A stretch of DNA of 64,000 bases from positions 186,001-250,000 of the forward strand of contig JAJTBD010000001.1 of the NCBI GenBank assembly GCA_021287075.1, in the 5' to 3' direction. A program made the translations under genes and the position numbers. Positions within the stretch are counted from its first letter, which is position 1; the number at the start of each line of letters is the position of its first letter. Below, one piece after another: positions 55,264 to 64,000 of this stretch. Under the pieces are notes generated by a model. It made no database searches, was not told where the DNA came from, and was given only the letters and a program-made list of their open reading frames with translations. The DNA comes from Micrococcales bacterium (GTDB lineage Bacteria > Actinomycetota > Actinomycetes > Actinomycetales > Dermatophilaceae).

Positions 55264-57729
<2,466 letters not shown>

Positions 57730-57962
57730 GGTCGGTCCTGGGTCTGAGCCTGCGGGGTGTCGGTTCTGACCCCGTTTCTCACGCTACGCCCCTCCTTGCG
57801 ACTCCCCGTCGGCACTGCACACCCGTTCACCTGAGGTTCTCCCTCCCGAAAACTGCTGTGCAGCAACGGATCTGGGGCGGCTCGCTGGCGGGGCCCCGAT
57901 GCACCCGGTGGCGGGGGCGCGCAAATGTGACCAACGAGACGCACCCTGCCCGCTGGGTGGCC

Positions 57963-57968
57963 TACGAT
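57963..57968 (+). promoter_or_regulatory. -10 box TACGAT ahead of the YciO-type gene
   Basis: TACGAT ends 6 bases before ATG 57975. The 245-base gap 57730-57974 holds the divergent hppA control region; no other element is clear. Confidence 0.5.
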
Positions 57969-57974
57969 CCGGGG

Positions 57975-58598
57975 ATGGCGCGCTATCTCGACCTCCACCC
58001 CGTGGACCCGCAGCCCCGGCTGATCGCACAGACCGTGGCGCTGCTCGAGGAGGGCGGCCTGATCGCCTATCCCACCGACTCCGGATATGCCCTGGGGGCC
58101 CGGCTGGGCAGCCAGGAGGCCAAGGACCGCATCGCGCGCATCCGGCACCTCGACGACCGCCATCACTACACGCTTGTATGCCGCGACTTCGCCCAGCTCG
58201 GCCAGTTCGTCCACCTCGACAACAGCGTCTTCCGCGCGGTCAAGGCGGCCACCCCTGGCCCCTACACCTTCATCCTCCCGGCGACCAAGGAGGTGCCCCG
58301 CCGGCTGCTGCACCCCAGGAAGAAGACGGTGGGGGTGCGCATCCCGGACAGCCGGCTCGTCCAGGCGCTGCTCGCCGAGGTGGGGGAGCCGCTGCTCACC
58401 AGCACCCTCATCCTGCCGGGGCAGACGGAGCCGATGACCGACGGCTGGCAGGTCAAGGAGGAGCTCGACCACGTTGTGGACGCCGTGCTCGAAACGGGGG
58501 AGTGCGGCAGCGAGCCGACCACGGTCGTGGACTTCAGCGACGGCGGCGCCGAGGTGCTCCGGGTCGGGGCCGGCGACCCCGCGCGGTTCACCGACTGA
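57975..58598 (+). CDS. Sua5/YciO/YrdC family protein
   Basis: A 207-residue protein with LLEEGGLIAYPTDSGYALGA, RIARIRHLDDRHHYTLVC, AATPGPYTFILPATKEVPRR and VGVRIPDSRLVQALL. TsaC/Sua5 enzymes make threonylcarbamoyl-AMP for tRNA t6A; this sequence looks closer to the YciO branch, whose role is less certain. A Leu/Thr/Ser loop (LTSTLILPGQTEPM) fits YciO. Confidence 0.88.
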   Translation: MARYLDLHPVDPQPRLIAQTVALLEEGGLIAYPTDSGYALGARLGSQEAKDRIARIRHLDDRHHYTLVCRDFAQLGQFVHLDNSVFRAVKAATPGPYTFILPATKEVPRRLLHPRKKTVGVRIPDSRLVQALLAEVGEPLLTSTLILPGQTEPMTDGWQVKEELDHVVDAVLETGECGSEPTTVVDFSDGGAEVLRVGAGDPARFTD

Positions 58599-58681
58599 GC
58601 GGCATACCCCTTGGGGCATAACCGTTTTGGAACCGTGATCCGGGACGGCATGCCCAACAGGACATGAGACCCGGCCCGACA

Positions 58682-58687
58682 TAGGGT
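58682..58687 (+). promoter_or_regulatory. -10 box TAGGGT of the dicarboxylate transporter gene
   Basis: TAGGGT lies 50 bases before GTG 58738; a 7-bp hairpin (58695-58713) and GGGAG follow, so this message has a leader. A GCGGCATACC motif lies upstream at 58601. Confidence 0.4.
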
Positions 58688-58737
58688 GCCCGAGGCCGCT
58701 CACCGGGAGCGGCGCACCCAACGACGGGAGACCCCCT

Positions 58738-60177
58738 GTGATCGCTGAGACCATGCCGACCATCCCGGAGCCGCGGGAGCGGCCACGCGACCGCTCCCAC
58801 TGGCTCTACATCGCCGTCATCGTGGCGGTGGTGGCGGGCATCGTCCTCGGCCTCGTGGCGCCGGAGCAGGCCAAGGAGCTCAAGCCGATCGGCACGATGT
58901 TCGTGTCGCTGATCAAGATGATGATCAGCCCGGTCATCTTCTGCACGATCGTCCTCGGCATCGGCTCGGTGCGCGCCGCGGCGACGGTCGGCAAGGCCGG
59001 CGGCATGGCCCTGGCCTACTTCCTCACGATGTCGACCTTCGCCCTGGCGATCGGCCTCGTCGTCGGCAACCTCGTCAAGGCGGGCGAGGGCCTGAAGATC
59101 ACCGCAGGCTCGGGTGACAAGTACGCCGAGCAGGCCGAGGGCAGCGGTCACGGCCTCGTCGACTTCATCTCCGGCATCATTCCCGAGACCCTCTTCTCCT
59201 CGCTGGTCTCCGGGTCTGTCCTCCAGACCCTCTTCGTCGCTCTCCTCGTGGGCTTCGCCGTGCAGCGGATGGGCCGCTAGGGCGAGCCGATCCTGCGCGG
59301 CATCGCCCACCTCCAGAAGCTGGTCTTCCGCATCCTGACCATGATCCTGTGGCTGGCCCCCATCGGTGCCTTCGGCGCGATGGCGGGCGTGGTCGGCGAG
59401 TCGGGCAAGGCGGCCGTCGGCGAGATGCTCAAGCTGATGTTCGGCTTCTATGTGACCTGTGCGCTGTTCATCTTCGTCGTCCTCGGCGCGGTCCTGTGGC
59501 TCGTGGCCAGGATCAACATCGTCAGCCTGCTGAAGTACCTCGCGCGCGAGTTCCTGCTCATCGTGGCCACCTCATCCTCGGAGTCGGCCCTGCCCAACCT
59601 GATGGCCAAGATGCAGCACGCCGGTGTGGACCGCTCCACGGTCGGTGTCGTTGTCCCGACGGGCTACTCCTTCAACCTCGACGGCACCGCGATCTATCTG
59701 ACGATGGCCTCGATCTTCATCGCCGACGCGATGGGCAAGCCGATGTCGATGGGCGAGCAGATCGGCCTGCTCGTCTTCATGATCATCGCCTCCAAGGGCG
59801 CCGCCGGCGTCACCGGCGCCGGGCTGGCCACTCTCGCCGGTGGCCTCCAGGCCCACCGCCCCGAGCTGCTCGACGGCGTCGGCGTCATCGTCGGCATCGA
59901 CCGCTTCATGTCCGAGGCCCGCGCGCTGACCAACTTCGCGGGCAACGCCGTCGCGACGTTGGTGATCGGCACCTGGACGGGGACGCTCGACCGCGACCGG
60001 GCACGCCTCGTCCTCGCCGGCGGCGACCCCTTCGACTACTCCACGATGGACGACGACACCGACGTGCACATCGGCCAGCCGCCGCACCCGGTCAACCCCG
60101 CCGACCGTCTCCAGCCGACACCGCAGGTCGACCTGTCGCAGTATGCCGCGGACGGCTCGCGGCGCACGGACGACTGA
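58738..60177 (+). pseudogene. dctA: Dicarboxylate/cation symporter (DctA/DAACS), in-frame TAG
   Basis: One 479-codon frame interrupted only by TAG at 59278-59280. Before it: IGTMFVSLIKMMISPVIFCT, GKAGGMALAYFLTMSTFALA and VLQTLFVALLVGFAVQRMGR; after it: GEPILRGIAHLQKLVFRIL, ATSSSESALPNLMAKMQHAG, YSFNLDGTAIYLTMASIFIA and DRFMSEARALTNFAGN. All substrate and sodium motifs of the family are kept on both sides, so a single base change (perhaps from AAG, CAG or GAG) is the only lesion. Either a young pseudogene, a sequencing error or read-through. Confidence 0.85.
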
Positions 60178-60216
60178 CCGGTCAGGCAGCCTGCCCGGGT
60201 GCCCGGCGAGGAGCTC

Positions 60217-61098
60217 TCAGGACTCCTTGCGCCGGGTGCCCGGCAGGATGCCGGCGTCGATGACCGCCTTGCTGTAGGGCCGCAGGGACTGGAGCAGGGC
60301 CGTGGGGTCCTCGTCGCTGCGCACCCACACGGACGCGGCCGCCGCATCGGTGCGGGCCTCGATGTCGTCATAGACCCTGGCCCCGGTCGCGGTCAGCCGC
60401 TCGCCGGCCTCGTCGACCAGCCCGCGCCCGGCGAGCGATCGCACTGCGGCAGACCACTTCTCGTCATCCCACCCGCGGGTCGCGCGCACTGTCTTGACGC
60501 CCATCCGGCTGCTCTTGACGCTCGCGTCGGGATGCTGGGCCTCGTGCAGGACGAGGGCCTCCACGCGGTCGAGCCCGGAGGCCACCAGGGCCGCGATGTG
60601 GCCGTCCCCGCGCCACTCGCGGGCGATCGTCGTGCCGTGCCAGAGCGACAGGACGGGGTCCTGCGGCCACGGCTCGGTGAGCCAGGCGGCCGCCAGCGCG
60701 CGCCCCTCCACGGGCGCCGCGGCATACACCGTCTTGAGCCGGTCTGCCGCGTCGGCGAGCTCGGGGGAGTCGGCCATCGGCCCCAGGGCCGCGCGCAGCG
60801 TGTCGCCCACGATGCCGGCGCGCAGCTCGCCCAGCCGGTCCAGCCCGAAGTCGAGGGCCTCGGTCCAGGCGGGGGCGACCTTGGCGCCGTTCCAGTTGAA
60901 GAAGGTCGCCGTCACGACCTCGGCCGGGACCGGCCCCAGCGGGGCGCCCCGCATGCCGAAGTAGCCGGCCCGCCAGGAGAGCCCCGCCTCCCTGACCCGC
61001 TCGGCGACGAGTGGGCTGAAGTAGGTGACGAGGTGGAGGGGCTCGAGGGACTGGTATGCCGCGCGGGCGGCTGCCGCGCCCTGGTCCGGTGTGGTCAT
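60217..61098 (-). CDS. SCO6745 family protein
   Basis: A 293-residue soluble protein beginning AAAARAAYQSLEPLHLVTYF and containing GLSWRAGYFGMRGAPLGPVP, ATFFNWNGAKVAPAWTEAL, LWHGTTIAREWRGDGHIAAL, and RGWDDEKWSAAVRSLAGRGL. The end looks like a winged helix. The family is common in actinomycetes and has no firm function. ATG 61098 follows a leaderless -10 box. Confidence 0.82.
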   Translation of the reverse strand: MTTPDQGAAAARAAYQSLEPLHLVTYFSPLVAERVREAGLSWRAGYFGMRGAPLGPVPAEVVTATFFNWNGAKVAPAWTEALDFGLDRLGELRAGIVGDTLRAALGPMADSPELADAADRLKTVYAAAPVEGRALAAAWLTEPWPQDPVLSLWHGTTIAREWRGDGHIAALVASGLDRVEALVLHEAQHPDASVKSSRMGVKTVRATRGWDDEKWSAAVRSLAGRGLVDEAGERLTATGARVYDDIEARTDAAAASVWVRSDEDPTALLQSLRPYSKAVIDAGILPGTRRKES

Positions 61099-61104
61099 GG
61101 GTTC

Positions 61105-61110
61105 ACCCTA
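61105..61110 (-). promoter_or_regulatory. -10 box TAGGGT, leaderless promoter
   Basis: Minus-strand TAGGGT ends 6 bases before the ATG at 61098. Confidence 0.55.
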
Positions 61111-61175
61111 GGGGGCGCCGCCGAGTCCGGCGGGACCTTGCGCGAAGTCGCACGTCATGGCACCCTCTCTCCATC

Positions 61176-61195
61176 ATGCGAACGAATGTTCGCAT
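61176..61195. promoter_or_regulatory. Operator-like palindrome upstream of the MFS gene
   Basis: ATGCGAAC-GAAT-GTTCGCAT is a perfect inverted repeat 19 bases before ATG 61215, in a local AT-rich patch. GAAC/GTTC arms are usual for IclR-type operators of aromatic-acid genes, but no regulator gene is nearby. Confidence 0.6.
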
Positions 61196-61214
61196 ATTGA
61201 ACAGTGAGGTTCAC

Positions 61215-62555
61215 ATGTCTGCACCGCCCCGCGGTCCACTGCTCGCCGCCCCTGGATGGGTCGCCCCACTCTGCTGGCTGGCGGTCGTCCTCGACGGCTT
61301 CGACGCCGTCGTCCTCGGCGCCATCATGCCGACGCTGACCTCGCCGGACGGGCTGTCGCTCACCGCCGCCGAGGGCACCGCGGTCGCGACCGCCGGGCTG
61401 GTCGGCATGATGCTGGGCGCGCTGTCGATGGGCTATCTGACCGACCGGCTCGGTCGGCGCAAGCTGCTCATCGGCGCGGTGATCGCCTTCTCGGTCTTCA
61501 CCTTCGCGGCAGCGTTCGCGACCGGCCCGACCTCGCTGTCGGTGTGGCGCTTCCTCGCCGGCCTCGGGCTGGGTGGCTGTCTGCCGACCGGCATCGCGAT
61601 GGTCAACGAGTTCCGGCGCAGCGGGGGAGCGGGCAACGCCACGACCACCCTCATGACCGGCTACCACGTCGGAGCCGTCGCGACCGCTGCCCTTGCCCTC
61701 CTGCTCCTCAAGCCCTTTGGCTGGCAGGGCCTGTTCATCGCCGGCGCACTGCCGATGCTCGTCCTGGTCCCGTTGATGGTCAAGTACCTCCCGGAATCGC
61801 CGGGCTATCTCATGGCGCAGGGCCGGCGCGCCGAGGCCGAGACGGTCGCCGCCCACTACGGCATCGCCCTCGAGATCCCGGTGGAGGAGGAGCGCGAATA
61901 CGGCGACGCGTCGCCCACGCACCCCCACACCGAGAAGCAGGGCGCGGCCCTCATGCTCTCGAATGCCTTCCGGCGCAACAGCATTGCCATCTGGATCGCG
62001 TCCTTCATGGGGCTGCTGCTGGTCTATGGCCTCAACACCTGGCTGCCCAAGATCATGCGCGAGGCCGGCTATGAGCTCGGCGCCGCCCTCATGCTGCTGC
62101 TGGTCCTCAACGCCGGCGCCGTCGTGGGGCTGGTCATCTCCGGCCGGGTCGCCGACCGCATCACCCCGCGCCTGGCCGCGATCCTGTGGTTCGCCGGATC
62201 GGCGGTGCTGCTGGCTTCCCTCGTGATCCGACTCCCGATGGCGGGCATCTATGTGATGGTCTTCCTCACCGGCTGCTTCGTCTTCAGCTCGCAGGTGCTC
62301 GTCTATGCCTTCACCTCCGCCAACCACCCGCCGGCGGTGCGGGCCACGGCGCTGGGCATGTCGGCCGGCGTGGGCCGCCTCGGCGCCATCTCCGGGCCGC
62401 TCCTCGGCGGGCTCCTGCTCGACCGGGGCCTGGCCCACCCGTGGGGCTTCTATGCCTTCGCGGTCGTCGGCGCGCTCGGTGCGCTGGCCATGCTCGGCAC
62501 CCGCTCCCTGCGCGTCGTGCGCGAGCGGGAGGTCAGCGAGCCCGTCACCGCCTGA
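61215..62555 (+). CDS. MFS transporter, aromatic acid:H+ symporter type
   Basis: A 446-residue transporter with twelve membrane segments. LDGFDAVVLGAIMPTLTSPD at segment 1, GYLTDRLGRRKLLIGAV at loop 2-3, RFLAGLGLGGCLPTGIAM and YLPESPGYL are all typical of the AAHS (PcaK/BenK) group that imports benzoate-like acids. No catabolic genes follow in the window. GTGAGG lies 9 bases upstream of the ATG, and an operator-like palindrome covers the promoter. Confidence 0.87.
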   Translation: MSAPPRGPLLAAPGWVAPLCWLAVVLDGFDAVVLGAIMPTLTSPDGLSLTAAEGTAVATAGLVGMMLGALSMGYLTDRLGRRKLLIGAVIAFSVFTFAAAFATGPTSLSVWRFLAGLGLGGCLPTGIAMVNEFRRSGGAGNATTTLMTGYHVGAVATAALALLLLKPFGWQGLFIAGALPMLVLVPLMVKYLPESPGYLMAQGRRAEAETVAAHYGIALEIPVEEEREYGDASPTHPHTEKQGAALMLSNAFRRNSIAIWIASFMGLLLVYGLNTWLPKIMREAGYELGAALMLLLVLNAGAVVGLVISGRVADRITPRLAAILWFAGSAVLLASLVIRLPMAGIYVMVFLTGCFVFSSQVLVYAFTSANHPPAVRATALGMSAGVGRLGAISGPLLGGLLLDRGLAHPWGFYAFAVVGALGALAMLGTRSLRVVREREVSEPVTA

Positions 62556-62574
62556 GGCCGGTCAGAGCCAAGTC

Positions 62575-62612
62575 GGTATGCCGCGTCGCCCCGTCGGGCG
62601 GCGCGGCATACC
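62575..62612. terminator. Bidirectional hairpin built from GTATGCCGC motifs
   Basis: 17-bp stem GGTATGCCGCGTCGCCC / GGGCGGCGCGGCATACC (16 Watson-Crick pairs and one G-T), loop CGTC, between convergent MFS genes. The second case of this motif forming an intergenic hairpin. Confidence 0.65.
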
Positions 62613-62619
62613 CGTGGTC

Positions 62620-64000
62620 TCAGGGGCGCGACAGCGCGAGCGAGCTGGGCAGCGCGATGACCGCCGCGACGCTGGTGAGCGCGCAGGCGACGGCGAGCGC
62701 GGGTCCCATGCCCCAGGCGTCGGTGAGCGCGAAGAAGAGCGTGCCGACCACCGCGGCGCCCAGCGCGAGGCAGGTCTGCTGGGTGGTGATGAGGATGCCG
62801 CTGCCCAGGCCCGCCTGATGGGCGGACACCTGCGCGAGGACCACCGAGAACATCGGCATCATCACCAGGGCGCTGCCGAGGCCGACGAGCGCGAGCGCAG
62901 GGGCAAGCGACCAGGGCGTGATGTTGGGCCACTGGGCGAGCACCATCGCCGCGAGGGCGAGGTTGGCCACGAGCTGCACGGCCCAGCCGACCGCGATGGT
63001 GCGTGATCCGAGCAGGGCGTCGACGCGGCGCTGGACCAGCGAGACCCCCATGAAGACCACGGCCATCGGCAACAGCGTCAGGCCGCCCTCGAGCGGGGTC
63101 ATGCCCGCGCCGGCCTGGGTGGCGATGGCGAAGGCGAACATGAACCCGCCGAATGCCGTGAAGTGGCAGACGGCGACGAGCAGCCCCCGGCGCATGGGGG
63201 CCAGCCGCAGCACGCTGGGTGGGACGAGCGAGTGGCGCCCGCCCTCCTCGGCCCAGTGCTGGTGTGCGAGGAAGACCGCCCCGAGCACCAGCGCCGCCAT
63301 GACCATCAGCACGATCCACACGGGCCAGCCGAGGGGCCGGCCCTCGGTCAGCGGCAGCATCAGCAGCACGAGTGTCGTCCCGAGCAGGGTGGCCCCCTGG
63401 AGGTCGATCGGCAGCGCCTCGTGGGACCTGGTCTCGGGCAGCAGCCGGGCCGCGAGGGCCGCAGAGCCGAGAGCGAGAGGCACGAAGACCGCGAAGACCG
63501 AGCGCCAGCCGAGCCCCCACAGGTCGGCGTCGACGAGCGCGCCCCCGACCACCTGGCCGGCGGCGGCCGCGATCCCGCCCGAGGCGCCCACCAGGCCCAG
63601 CGCACGCGCGAGCAGGGGACCGGTGAGGGTGGCGCTGATCGTGGAGAGCACCTGCGGCGTCATGAGCGCGGCGAGGGCGCCCTGGGCGACCCGCCCGGCC
63701 AGCAGCACGGGCATGGTCGGGGCCAGCGCGCAGGCGAGGGAGGCGAGGGCGAAGCCCGTCATGCCGACGAGGAACATCCTCCTGCGGCCGTGCGAGTCGC
63801 CGAGCCGGCCGCCCACCACGACGAGCGCGGCGTTGGCGATGCCATAGGCGCCGACGACCAGCTGGAGCATAGCCGGGCTGGCATGCAGGTCCTCCCCGAT
63901 GTCGTGCAGTGCCACGTTGACGACAAAGAAGGAGAGCATCGGCAAGAACATCCCGCCGATGAGCACCAGGGTGCTCGACAGCGGCAGGTGCACGACATGG
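62620..64000 (-). CDS. MFS drug-resistance transporter (DHA2 type), 5' end may lie outside
   Basis: At least 457 residues with about 14 membrane segments. SFFVVNVALHDIGEDLHASP at segment 1 and GGRLGDSHGRRRMFLVGM at loop 2-3, GRVAQGALAALMTPQVLS and GASGGIAAAAGQVVGGALVD (motif C) are DHA2 traits of drug or metabolite exporters. A GTG at 63993 could start it, but the frame stays open to the window edge and no ribosome-binding site can be seen, so the gene may begin outside. Confidence 0.87.
   Translation of the reverse strand, partial: HVVHLPLSSTLVLIGGMFLPMLSFFVVNVALHDIGEDLHASPAMLQLVVGAYGIANAALVVVGGRLGDSHGRRRMFLVGMTGFALASLACALAPTMPVLLAGRVAQGALAALMTPQVLSTISATLTGPLLARALGLVGASGGIAAAAGQVVGGALVDADLWGLGWRSVFAVFVPLALGSAALAARLLPETRSHEALPIDLQGATLLGTTLVLLMLPLTEGRPLGWPVWIVLMVMAALVLGAVFLAHQHWAEEGGRHSLVPPSVLRLAPMRRGLLVAVCHFTAFGGFMFAFAIATQAGAGMTPLEGGLTLLPMAVVFMGVSLVQRRVDALLGSRTIAVGWAVQLVANLALAAMVLAQWPNITPWSLAPALALVGLGSALVMMPMFSVVLAQVSAHQAGLGSGILITTQQTCLALGAAVVGTLFFALTDAWGMGPALAVACALTSVAAVIALPSSLALSRP

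Overview
The window is 64 kb of very GC-rich DNA (about 70%). Gene content and order are those of an actinomycete, most likely Micrococcales; Intrasporangiaceae is my guess, from general resemblance only. Support: ruvB-yajC-secD-secF-apt-rel; MBL-hisS; xerD-parA-scpA-scpB-rluB-tyrA-cmk-der; and pgsA-DUF881-sbp-DUF881-gcvH-garA-ftsR-DUF151-merR-gcvP, which matches M. tuberculosis Rv1822-Rv1832. Many genes start leaderless: a TAGGCT/TANNNT -10 box lies 6-8 nt before the start codon.

Layout. 1-7456: Holliday-junction helicase end, Sec accessory proteins, purine salvage, (p)ppGpp synthetase/hydrolase. 7579-11941: a compact accessory operon (secreted cysteine-rich protein, lipoprotein, efflux adaptor, ABC ATPase, ABC permease), followed by two frameshifted genes. 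13588-17476: DUF349 protein, metallo-hydrolase, histidyl-tRNA synthetase. 17597-26303: XerD, ParA, ScpAB, RluB, TyrA, Cmk, Der. 26480-28818: tRNA-Pro carrying a 2.3-kb decayed integrated element bounded by a 37-bp repeat of the tRNA 3' end. 28996-32689: vitamin B6 block (PNPOx-like, PdxT, PdxS, divergent MocR regulator). 32661-35045: VWA protein with MoxR ATPase. 35113-43962: cell-envelope and glycine-cleavage block with a glycine riboswitch ahead of gcvP. 44064-48666: SbcCD nuclease. 48804-55251: GCS2 ligase-like protein, a cluster of unrecognised membrane proteins, phosphatase, DUF1697, OsmC. 55264-64000: membrane pyrophosphatase, YciO-type protein, a dicarboxylate transporter gene with an in-frame TAG, an SCO6745-type protein and two MFS transporters.

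Main surprises. (1) The octamer GTATGCCG/CGGCATAC occurs about 48 times where composition predicts about two, on both strands, inside and between genes, and it builds two intergenic hairpins. (2) The MocR regulator next to pdxST has Met where the PLP-binding Lys belongs. (3) The GarA homologue lacks the N-terminal ETTS phosphorylation motif and may be preceded by a leaderless leader peptide and hairpin. (4) The secreted protein/lipoprotein/ABC cassette and the 50-53 kb membrane-protein cluster are the best candidates for undescribed systems. Coordinates, motifs and translations are read from the sequence; family names come from recognition by eye without database searches.
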